Assembly: GCA_016716085.1 (NCBI GenBank)
Contig: JADJWY010000026.1
Span: forward strand, 62,001 to 126,000
Length of the DNA stretch: 64,000 nt
Direction: 5' to 3'
Source of the DNA: Hahellaceae bacterium
Lineage (GTDB): Bacteria; Pseudomonadota; Gammaproteobacteria; Pseudomonadales; Oleiphilaceae
A program made the translations under genes and the position numbers. Shown here piece by piece: positions 8,648 through 15,910 of this stretch (the stretch's first letter is position 1; each line of letters opens with the position of its first letter). The notes beneath the pieces were generated by a model. The model saw only the letters and a program-made list of their open reading frames with translations, had not been told where the DNA came from and ran no database searches.

Positions 8648-9079
8648 TTACGCTATTCGTTTGACAGGTACACCAAAATATTCCGCCCCGTCCGCCTGGT
8701 GTTTATCAGAGGTCAACAAGATGGCATCAAGTCGCTCCGCCACCGCCACATGCAAGGCATCCAGTGTGCGCAGATTCGTTTTCAACGCTGACAGGTAGTA
8801 TTTCGATCTTGCATAGTCGGCAGACAGTATCGCCGTGCGCTGAAAGAACCCCTGCTCGACCAGGGATTCGAAAGTCTGGACAACATGGCGTACCTGAGCC
8901 TCTGGCAGGCTCCCTGTGCGCAATTTCCTGGCTGCCAAGGAATAGAACTCCACTTCCGTGAGATCGCTGATATAGGCAATTTCAAAGCTCCGCAATGCTG
9001 CTTCAGCCTCCTCGCTGAACACTTCCGGAAACAGGTAACTTCCGATGACACCCGTGTCCACATAACCTTTAGCGGGCAT
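8648..9079 (-). CDS. PIN-domain toxin (VapC-like ribonuclease)
   Basis: A 143-residue PIN protein. The first acidic residue is in GYVDTGVIGSY (residues ~5-15), further acids are in DLTEVEFYSL, and the C-terminal pair is in LRTLDALHVAVAERL and LLTSDKHQ. These are the Asp/Glu quartet positions of PIN nucleases. The start overlaps the end of the antitoxin gene by 11 bases, so the two are translationally coupled. By family precedent it cleaves RNA (tRNA or rRNA) when free; target unknown. Confidence 0.85.
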   Translation of the reverse strand: MPAKGYVDTGVIGSYLFPEVFSEEAEAALRSFEIAYISDLTEVEFYSLAARKLRTGSLPEAQVRHVVQTFESLVEQGFFQRTAILSADYARSKYYLSALKTNLRTLDALHVAVAERLDAILLTSDKHQADGAEYFGVPVKRIA

Positions 9080-9302
9080 CCCGATCCTCTCTTAGCAGGT
9101 CTGTAGAGGATTGCTGGGACACCTTCCCCAGCGAGTTTCTGAACGCTGACATTGACGGCAGTACGCGCGGCTTCGCCACAGGCTTGACCAGCAAGGCAGA
9201 AGGTTCACCGTGCCGCGTCAGCATGACAACTTCACCGGACTGAACTTTATCCAGCAATTCACTCAACCTTTGCCGCGCCTCTTTTACATTGATTTCAATC
9301 AT
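9069..9302 (-). CDS. Phd/YefM-family antitoxin
   Basis: A 77-residue protein with a typical Phd N-terminal DNA-binding fold (MIEINVKEARQRLSELLDKVQ, GEVVMLTRHGEPSALLVK) and a flexible C-terminal tail that would wrap the toxin. The start at 9302 was chosen because upstream in-frame codons would run through the palindromic operator. It forms a two-gene operon with the PIN toxin downstream. Autorepression with the toxin is inferred from the palindrome 34 bases upstream. Confidence 0.87.
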   Translation of the reverse strand: MIEINVKEARQRLSELLDKVQSGEVVMLTRHGEPSALLVKPVAKPRVLPSMSAFRNSLGKVSQQSSTDLLREDRDAR

Positions 9303-9335
9303 GTCAACACTCCAACTCAACTGTATAATGCGAGC

Positions 9336-9352
9336 GTACACCACATGTGTAC
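9336..9352. promoter_or_regulatory. Palindromic operator upstream of the Phd/PIN module
   Basis: GTACAC-CACAT-GTGTAC is a perfect 6-bp inverted repeat with a 5-base centre, placed 34 bases before the antitoxin start. Phd-type antitoxins bind such palindromes cooperatively with their toxin. No convincing -35 element could be assigned. Confidence 0.6.
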
Positions 9353-9549
9353 ACTCTAATTGAGCATGAAGGGAATGTCCATTGGTTCCCATCAATCTTT
9401 GGCTTTTGATGCCAGGATCTCTAAAGCCTGCAGAGGTTTACCGCGCTTCGCTCCTGTAAAGAACCTCAAGAAAGCATCTCGCTCAGTCAATGCCTTGAAC
9501 TCCTATCGTAACGAGTCGGGTTCGTGCATTTCCGCCGCGTCGCCAAGGC

Positions 9550-9792
9550 TTAACAGGCACGTGTCGATGCCTTTTCAGGATGGACCGCTTTCAGAAAAGG
9601 TTTGGCCTTTGAATCGTAATCCAGCGCAAATAGGCCCTCTAGCGCTTTTACATCCCACTCGATCGTTTTGGAAGTTACGGCAAATCCTTCCTCATTCAAT
9701 TTTTGCGCAATCTCTCTTCTGGTTATGCTCAGAGGATACCTTGGAATCATTCTCAAAATCGGCATGCCGTCGGCCAATGATAGCTGTAGCAC
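9550..9792 (-). pseudogene. N-terminal remnant of a WYL-type transcriptional regulator
   Basis: The 80-residue frame shows a helix-turn-helix of the type found at the start of WYL-domain regulators (LRMIPRYPLSITRREIAQKL, followed by FAVTSKTIEWDVKALEGLF). It stops after HPEKAS, where the WYL ligand-binding domain should start. No continuation of the domain is readable in the next ~200 bases. It is probably a broken gene left beside the mobile-element junction. The rest of 9303-9549 holds no gene I can support. Confidence 0.5.
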
Positions 9793-9917
9793 CGCTCACA
9801 CAGGTTCTCTGAGGGAAACGTCGCCATAACAACGCCGTGACACCGCTATCTTGTCTTTCCGATCAGACTATCCTTATTGAGCGAGCTTTGATGAGCGAGG
9901 ATGGATTAAGACAGATA

Positions 9918-10649
9918 TCAGTGCAACGACAGTTGTTGCAGGACTTCCAGGTTGATTTGATCAAAGCGTAAGACCGTCCCGCCATGCTCACGGGCGAAGG
10001 ACTCGGCGCTACCCCGCCCGGCAAAGGAGGCCAGGGTCGGTCCCATTGCCCCTCGCAGACGCGAACCGGCGACATAGAACGCTTTTGTGGCATCGATCAG
10101 GTGGCGATCATCCGGATGCTGCCAATCGCTGCGTGCCATGTCATGGACATAGAGCTGCGCAGCCAGCGACTGATGCTCCGGCTGCAACCACCAGCTTAGC
10201 ATGTCCCGTGTCGAACAGAATTTGGCGACCCTGCCGTGCCGGGTTTCGATCGCCTCGCCTTTGGGGCCAGGAAACTCACGGATGATCATGCCGCACAGAT
10301 GGCATTCGTCGCCGCCTTCAATGGCCAACGGCGCAATGGACGTCAATGGATGTTGTTCATCGCCACAGGCCGTCAATAGCAGCGACAGATTCAGGACAGC
10401 GACCCAACAAATCCAGGGCGTCATTTTCCAGGAGACCTTTACCGGCGACCGCTTTATCCACGACTCTTTAATCAATGATCTCTTCATCCATGACCCTGTT
10501 ATCCATGACCCTATTATCCATGCTCTCATCATCCACGACCTCTCTACCCACGATCCCTTCACCCAGGAGCCAATCAATTCTGCGCCTTTCAAACGGGTTC
10601 CTGTGAATCTGGTTCCTGTCACATTGATTCCTGTCACATCAACACGCAT
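9918..10649 (-). CDS. nosL: NosL copper-chaperone lipoprotein, with unusual N-terminal repeats
   Basis: The core (about residues 76-243) is NosL: a lipoprotein signal ending in LLLTAC, then the Cu(I)-binding motif ECHLCGM, and the conserved FCSTRDML and YVAGSRLRGAMGP segments. NosL delivers copper to apo-NosZ in the periplasm. The best ribosome site (GAGG, overlapping the nosY stop) points to ATG at 10649. From there the frame reads ~15 five-residue units before the signal peptide. The conventional start would be the Met at about 10424 (MTPWICWVAV), whose own SD is poor. Which start is used is unresolved. Last gene of the nosRZDFYL operon. Confidence 0.82.
   Translation of the reverse strand: MRVDVTGINVTGTRFTGTRLKGAELIGSWVKGSWVERSWMMRAWIIGSWITGSWMKRSLIKESWIKRSPVKVSWKMTPWICWVAVLNLSLLLTACGDEQHPLTSIAPLAIEGGDECHLCGMIIREFPGPKGEAIETRHGRVAKFCSTRDMLSWWLQPEHQSLAAQLYVHDMARSDWQHPDDRHLIDATKAFYVAGSRLRGAMGPTLASFAGRGSAESFAREHGGTVLRFDQINLEVLQQLSLH
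10425..10649 (-). repeat. 15-bp degenerate tandem repeats, in frame with nosL
   Basis: About 15 units of 15 bases, best conserved in the middle (TGGATAACAGGGTCA-like on the minus strand). They encode five-residue units such as VTGTR, FTGTR, VKGSW, IIGSW, ITGSW and IKESW. There is no stop codon in the nosL frame. The array fills the space between the nosY stop and the NosL signal peptide. Confidence 0.85.
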
Positions 10650-10657
10650 GAGCCGCC

Positions 10658-11488
10658 TCACACGATGCGGCGTCTGAACACCACATAAGCCAGCAACAAA
10701 GGCAGTGCGACCCAGACCGCAAACACCCCCCACAGTATCCATCCGCTACCGGCAAAATCACCGCCCAGCGTCATGATGCCGGTCGCGCTCCCGCTCGCTT
10801 CAAAGCCGGATAAGTTGATCAGCCGGTAGACATCGGTCGGATTGAACAACAGAAGCCAGGGCAACAGCTCCGGATTGAACTTGCCTTCACTCACCACCAA
10901 CACACCCAACAAAGCCAGATCGAACACCAGCACGAAGAGAAACCAGAGTCCCAGCGCCAGTCCAGCTGCCCGCGACTTTTCCGCTACCTGGCTACTCAAC
11001 AGGTAGGCGAATCCCAGGAAGACCAGTCCCAGCAGAATGGAAGACAACATAAAGCGTCCCAGTGCCCAGGTCAGCAGCGTCATGTCGACGTCCGCTACCA
11101 GGAGTCCGATAGCCAGCCCGGCACTGCCAAAACCCAGCAAGGTCGCAACGGCGAGAACCAGCCCCTGCCCCAGGAATTTACCCAGCAGGATCTGGCCACG
11201 ACTGACCGGGTAGGTGAGTAGCAACAACAGGGTGCCATTTTCATCTTCACCGACGATCGCGTCGTAGGCCATCAAGAGCGAAATCAGCGGGATCAGAAAG
11301 GTTGCAAGACTGGCCAGACTGGCGACGGTGGCGGGGATGGAGGAAAACCCCACTTGCCCGGATGCCGCCGCCCCAAACCAGGCAATGCCGACTGCCAGTA
11401 CCGCGAACAAAAGGCTGATCGCCAGCAGCCAGCGATTTCGCAGGGCGTCGTTCAGTTCCTTTCGGGCAATGTTCACGATCTGATTCAT
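10658..11488 (-). CDS. nosY: NosY, ABC-2 type permease for NosZ maturation
   Basis: A 276-residue integral membrane protein of the ABC-2 family with six predicted transmembrane segments (for example GFSSIPATVASLASLATFLI, LLALVFLGFAYLLSSQ-like stretches, and LPLLLAYVVFRRR at the C-terminus). It forms the membrane part of the NosDFY complex, which is needed to assemble the CuZ cluster of nitrous oxide reductase. Its start overlaps the end of nosF by 4 bases (11485-11488), showing coupling. Length and N-terminus (NIARKELNDALRNRW) are typical. Confidence 0.92.
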   Translation of the reverse strand: MNQIVNIARKELNDALRNRWLLAISLLFAVLAVGIAWFGAAASGQVGFSSIPATVASLASLATFLIPLISLLMAYDAIVGEDENGTLLLLLTYPVSRGQILLGKFLGQGLVLAVATLLGFGSAGLAIGLLVADVDMTLLTWALGRFMLSSILLGLVFLGFAYLLSSQVAEKSRAAGLALGLWFLFVLVFDLALLGVLVVSEGKFNPELLPWLLLFNPTDVYRLINLSGFEASGSATGIMTLGGDFAGSGWILWGVFAVWVALPLLLAYVVFRRRIV

Positions 11489-12498
11489 ACCAGCACCCCG
11501 CCGGTCGGCGCATCCACCGAGGAAAGCTCACTGTTCAGGGACGATTTCTCACTGTCCGATGATATTTCCTCACTGTCGAGGGTGGGCTTTTCCCAGTCGT
11601 GAGGGGATTTTTCCATAAAGAAACGATAAAGCTCTTCCAGGGACGGTTGTTGAATGTCGATATCGGTCAGGCCGTCCTGGCTGAGCATCTCCCGCAGCAC
11701 TGGCAGCTTCTTGTCGGCCCGCACGGATACCTCAATGCCCTGATGAGTCAGATTGCGGCGGGTATAACCCCCGTGTTGCCTGTACTGCGACTCGAACTCA
11801 GACATCCCTTGTCCCAGCGCCCGAATCCTGACGGGCAGGTCAGCGGCGCGTCTCAACTCAGCCAGGGTCCCGATTGCCCGCATTCGTCCCTGGGTCAGAA
11901 TGGCCGCACGGTCAATGTGGGGTTCGACACCCGGCAGCACGTGCGAGCAGAGAATAATGCTGGTGCCCCGTTGGCGGAGTTGATCCACCAGTTGATAGAG
12001 ATCCTGTGTCGCGATGGGATCAAGCCCCACAGTGGGCTCGTCCAGCAATAACAGGCGTGGTGCCCCCAGTAAGGCCTGCGCCAGCCCCAGGCGTTGCCGC
12101 ATGCCTTTCGAATAGGTTTTGACACGGCGCTCTGCGGCACTGTCCAGTCCGACCTGGCTGAGTAAATCGTCCGCCTGTTTTCGCGCGGCGTGTTTCAGTC
12201 GGGCAAAGTGATACAGGGTTTCCCGGCCAGTCAGTTGAGGGTAGAAAATCACGTTCTCCGGCAAATACCCCAGCTGTTCCCGTACGTCAGGATGGGACGG
12301 CTCACTGCCCAGAACCCGCACAGTACCGCTACCTGCCCGTAACAGCCCGAGGATCAGCTTCATGGTGGTCGTCTTGCCGGCGCCGTTGTGGCCGAACAGT
12401 CCCAGAACTTCACCCTCCGCCAGTTCCAGATTCAAGTCCCACAGCACTTGCATGTTGCCATACCACTGTTGAACCGCTTGCAACTGTACCGCTTTCAT
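11485..12498 (-). CDS. nosF: NosF, ABC ATPase for NosZ maturation
   Basis: A 337-residue ATPase. It has Walker A GHNGAGKTT near residue 36, signature YSKGMRQRL, Walker B LLLLDEPTVGLD and the switch His in LCSHVL, so it should hydrolyse ATP and drive NosDY. Start 12498 was chosen because GGAGG lies 7 bases upstream and it overlaps the nosD stop by 4 bases. The C-terminus carries an extra ~35-residue Ser/Glu-rich tail (DSEEISSDSEKSSLNSELSS) after the usual end, which looks disordered and is not part of the conserved fold. Confidence 0.92.
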   Translation of the reverse strand: MKAVQLQAVQQWYGNMQVLWDLNLELAEGEVLGLFGHNGAGKTTTMKLILGLLRAGSGTVRVLGSEPSHPDVREQLGYLPENVIFYPQLTGRETLYHFARLKHAARKQADDLLSQVGLDSAAERRVKTYSKGMRQRLGLAQALLGAPRLLLLDEPTVGLDPIATQDLYQLVDQLRQRGTSIILCSHVLPGVEPHIDRAAILTQGRMRAIGTLAELRRAADLPVRIRALGQGMSEFESQYRQHGGYTRRNLTHQGIEVSVRADKKLPVLREMLSQDGLTDIDIQQPSLEELYRFFMEKSPHDWEKPTLDSEEISSDSEKSSLNSELSSVDAPTGGVLV

Positions 12499-13862
12499 GA
12501 GGCATCCTCCCCCCAGGTGTTCGTCGATGTCGGCACGCCCGGTGCGCCCATCAACGGGTGGCTGTCCTCCACGCCGGGCGATTTCATCACCGGGAAGACC
12601 TGCTGAACCCAGCGCAGCAGTTCGATGGCCGGACTGTGCATCAATAACCGTGCTTGCGGATAAACCCACAGCAGGCGGTCCACGTTGTCATTGGGCTCGT
12701 AAGGAATATCGCCAACGCCATTCCCGTCCCGGTCCCAACCGAGGTAGTCACTCCAGTAATTGCCTCGCCCCTCGTGCGACCATTCCTGGCGGCGCGTGGC
12801 GACGTACTTCACCTGCTGCTGATTTTGAATGAAGGCGTTACCAACGATCGTGTTGTCTTCAGAGCCAGCCGTTAAGTGAATACCGAGGCTGCTGTCTATA
12901 AAGTGGTTGTTCTGGATGCGGTTGAACAGGGAGTTATAGATAAAGATTGCCTTGCCTTCTGCACCAGAAATCATGTTGTCACCGCTCGTTCCCTGCCGCA
13001 CGTCGATGACCACATTGTCCTGCAGGGTCGAGTAAGTAATGTAATTCATCAGAATCCCGTAATTCTGGTCGTGTTCGGAGCGGTTGCCGATGACCGTCAG
13101 TTGACGGCTCTGCATCAAGGCATAGCCGGTCCGGGTTCGCCGTGTCAAATTGCCGATGACCTCATTGCTATGCGAATACATGTAGTGAATCCCATAACGC
13201 AGATCGCGCAGCCGGTTGCCTTCCAGGCGATTGTGATTAGACGTGTCGATGTAGATGCCATCGCGGGCATGCCATACCTCATTGTCGCTGACCTGCGCGC
13301 CACTGACCGCATACAAATGGATGCCGTTACCACGATCCTGGGAGCGGATACCGGCATCCCCCTGGATTCGGTTCGAACGGATGTGGACATTCTTCGTCGC
13401 ATCGACCCAGATACCGAACCCTGGTCCAGACAAGTCATTACCCATGATTGCCGTGCCTTCGGCTGCCTTTTCGATGAAGATGCCCGAGTCCATGGCCGTC
13501 AGGTCACTGCCCCACCGACGAATGGTACAACCTTCGACCTTTACGCCGCTGACTTTGATGGTTAGCGCATTGCCTTCCCCTTGTGCATCGATGATTGCAC
13601 CGGGTTCGCACGTTACCGTGCCTGCCTGCGCGATGGCAAATTGCCCCTGGTATTCGCCAGCCGGCAGAATCCAGCGGTTTTCCCCATCACTTTGCAAAGG
13701 CAGGGACGATATCCCTCCCGACGCGACTGTCGCGGCGGTAGTCGGCGCAGTGACGGCAGTTGTCGGGGCAGCCATTGCCATGGTGGCCATTGCCATGGTG
13801 GCCATTACCCTGGGGGGCACACTCCCCCGTAAGCCGGTGGCCAGTCGAATGGATAATTTCAT
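12495..13862 (-). CDS. nosD: NosD, periplasmic beta-helix protein for NosZ copper-site assembly
   Basis: A 455-residue exported protein made mostly of right-handed beta-helix (CASH/NosD) repeats between residues ~90 and 340 (GIFIEKA, GIWVDATKNVHI, GNGIHLYAVSGAQV, GIYIDTSNHNRLEGN, GIHYMYSHSNEVIGN). The conserved NYWSDYLGWDRDGNGVGD motif follows. The signal region after MKLSIRL is oddly repetitive (MATMAMATMAMAAP, then TTAVTAPTTAATVA), coded by tandem 15-bp units. NosD works with NosFY on the periplasmic side of the membrane. It sits 78 bases downstream of nosZ. Confidence 0.92.
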   Translation of the reverse strand: MKLSIRLATGLRGSVPPRVMATMAMATMAMAAPTTAVTAPTTAATVASGGISSLPLQSDGENRWILPAGEYQGQFAIAQAGTVTCEPGAIIDAQGEGNALTIKVSGVKVEGCTIRRWGSDLTAMDSGIFIEKAAEGTAIMGNDLSGPGFGIWVDATKNVHIRSNRIQGDAGIRSQDRGNGIHLYAVSGAQVSDNEVWHARDGIYIDTSNHNRLEGNRLRDLRYGIHYMYSHSNEVIGNLTRRTRTGYALMQSRQLTVIGNRSEHDQNYGILMNYITYSTLQDNVVIDVRQGTSGDNMISGAEGKAIFIYNSLFNRIQNNHFIDSSLGIHLTAGSEDNTIVGNAFIQNQQQVKYVATRRQEWSHEGRGNYWSDYLGWDRDGNGVGDIPYEPNDNVDRLLWVYPQARLLMHSPAIELLRWVQQVFPVMKSPGVEDSHPLMGAPGVPTSTNTWGEDAS

Positions 13863-13940
13863 CAGCGTTCTCGAGCAGGCCCCACCCCGCCACACCAGGC
13901 AGCGGAGTGGGGACATAGGCGCTTGCCTGTCGGGTTCTTC

Positions 13941-15857
13941 CTAGGCCGGCTCAACGATCATCCGCCCTACCATTTCCATGTGCAGCGCGTGACAGAACCA
14001 GTTGCAGTAGTACCAATGCACCCCGGCCTTATCCGCAACGAAGGAGATCGAAGAGGTTTGCTGTGGGCTGATCTCCATGCTGACCCCATGGTTCACCATG
14101 CAGAAACCATGAGAGACGTCCTCCACCAGGTCCAGATTGGTGATGACGACAGTCACCTCGTCACCTTGCTTCACCTTGAACTCGGTAATTCCGTAAGTGG
14201 GCGCGACGGAGGTCATGTAGACCCGCACTTTGTTGCCATCCCGGATCACCTTGTTATCGGTATCCAGATTGACGCCATCTTTTTCCGCCATGGCCCGCGT
14301 CTCGGCAAAGTAAGGATCCTGGCGATCCCAGATCTTTCGGGGGCGGATCTGATCACGCTTGGCCAGGATACAATCGTGAGGTTCGGCATAGGTGGGGCCG
14401 TCATGCACCAGCACCATCTCGTCTCCTGAAATGTCGATCAGCTGATCGTTTTCGGCATGCAGCGGGCCGGTGGGTAAAAAGCGATCTTTGGAGAACTTGC
14501 AGAGTGCGACCAGCCATTTGCCATCGGCATCGCGGGACTCTGTCAACGACGCATGGTTGTGACCGGGCTGATATTGCACATCCAGCTTTTGCTTGATGTA
14601 GTTAACCTTTTCTCCCTTATACGCGCGTACCGCTTCTTCCATGTTCCATTTCACCACCTGACTGTCGATGAACAAGGTGGTATAGGCGTTGCCGCGGCCG
14701 TCGAAGGTCGTATGCAAGGGCCCCAGTCCCAGTTCCGGTTCAGCGGCGATGACATCCCGCGGCTCCTTGAGCTTGTCGGCAAACAGATCGTCCAGTCGGG
14801 CGATTTCGATCATTGACACGGTCGGTGACAATTTGCCGTTGGCGATAAAATATTTTCCATCCGATGAGGTGTTCAAACCATGCGGATTCTTCGGCACAGG
14901 AATATAGCGTGTCAGTTCAGACCCTTCACGGCCGTCCAGCACCGGCACGTTCGAGCCAGGCAGGGTCTTGAATTTCTTGGCCTGGATGGCTGCCTCGATC
15001 CGTGGGATGTTGAACACCACCACCCAGTCGCGCTCCAGACGCATCATGCCGCCGAGGTCCGTGGCCTTTTCCGCGTTATAACAGGTGGCGGCAGCGTACT
15101 TCCCGGTGTAATCCGCGTCGACATTGTCCAGATTGCCATCGACGATGACCTGGAAGGCGACTTCCATCGTATCGCCGTCAACGGCATTGAACATCGTGTA
15201 CTGCTCGGCAGCATCCAGATTGGCGATATTGCTGCCGTCATTGGGATGGGGAATGATGAACTCGGCATTACAGAAGACATATTTCGTGCGCGGCACCTTT
15301 TGTAGCCGCAGTCCATGAATGGCCTGGACGTTGGGAATCGTGACCATCTTGTCGCATTTCATGATGTCGAGCCGGATTCGCGCCACCCGGCTGTTGGCCT
15401 TATCATTGATGAACAGGTACTTGCCGTCATAGCGTCCGTCCGTCATCGAGATATGCGGGTGGTGGCAATCGCCGTTCAAGTACTTGGCGCTGTCGCCCAT
15501 GATGCGCTTGCTCTCGTTGGTCAGTCCCCAGCCGGTGGCGGAATCGATATTAAACACCGGAATACGCATGAGTTCGCGCATGGACGGCACACCCATCACC
15601 CTGACTTCGCCTTGGTGACCGCCGCTCCAGAAACCGTAGTATTCATCCAGTTCACCGGGATTTACATGAATCTTCTGGCTGCTTTCCTTGACGGCGGCGG
15701 CCCAGGATTCGCGGGTCATTACCGCCGATCCCAGACCGGCGGCCCCGGCCAGGGCGGTCGCACCGGTGACAGCCGTTGCGCCCAGAAAATTACGACGGCT
15801 GATACCGCGTGGCTCCGTTTCGGCGCTTGAATGTTTGCTCTGATCCTCGTTGCTCAT
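13941..15857 (-). CDS. nosZ: NosZ, nitrous oxide reductase (clade I, Tat-exported)
   Basis: A 638-residue homodimeric copper enzyme that reduces N2O to N2 in the periplasm. The Tat signal is clear (SRRNFLGATA, residues ~20-29), which marks the typical clade I form. The seven-bladed propeller with CuZ histidines follows (GDCHHPHIS, HGLNTSSDGKYF, QPGHNHASL, EPHDCI). The C-terminal cupredoxin domain carries the binuclear CuA ligands (YYCNWFCHALHMEMVGRM). Length is normal and no ligand appears missing. It lies between nosR and nosD in one operon. Confidence 0.96.
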   Translation of the reverse strand: MSNEDQSKHSSAETEPRGISRRNFLGATAVTGATALAGAAGLGSAVMTRESWAAAVKESSQKIHVNPGELDEYYGFWSGGHQGEVRVMGVPSMRELMRIPVFNIDSATGWGLTNESKRIMGDSAKYLNGDCHHPHISMTDGRYDGKYLFINDKANSRVARIRLDIMKCDKMVTIPNVQAIHGLRLQKVPRTKYVFCNAEFIIPHPNDGSNIANLDAAEQYTMFNAVDGDTMEVAFQVIVDGNLDNVDADYTGKYAAATCYNAEKATDLGGMMRLERDWVVVFNIPRIEAAIQAKKFKTLPGSNVPVLDGREGSELTRYIPVPKNPHGLNTSSDGKYFIANGKLSPTVSMIEIARLDDLFADKLKEPRDVIAAEPELGLGPLHTTFDGRGNAYTTLFIDSQVVKWNMEEAVRAYKGEKVNYIKQKLDVQYQPGHNHASLTESRDADGKWLVALCKFSKDRFLPTGPLHAENDQLIDISGDEMVLVHDGPTYAEPHDCILAKRDQIRPRKIWDRQDPYFAETRAMAEKDGVNLDTDNKVIRDGNKVRVYMTSVAPTYGITEFKVKQGDEVTVVITNLDLVEDVSHGFCMVNHGVSMEISPQQTSSISFVADKAGVHWYYCNWFCHALHMEMVGRMIVEPA

Positions 15858-15910
15858 GGCGTTTGCTCCTGTGTCTATTTGGCAGGTTGTTGTTTTATGG
15901 TTTTAGTGAA

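Noticed and set aside
9360..9812. A 150-codon plus-strand frame
   Set aside because: Covers the antisense of the WYL-type remnant and non-coding sequence; no domain or ribosome site.
10425..10649. A CRISPR-like array
   Set aside because: Units are 15 bp, contiguous, degenerate and in coding frame; there are no spacers of constant length and no cas genes.
12876..13944. Overlapping plus-strand frames of ~229 codons
   Set aside because: Antisense to nosD; the minus-strand beta-helix repeats are unmistakable.
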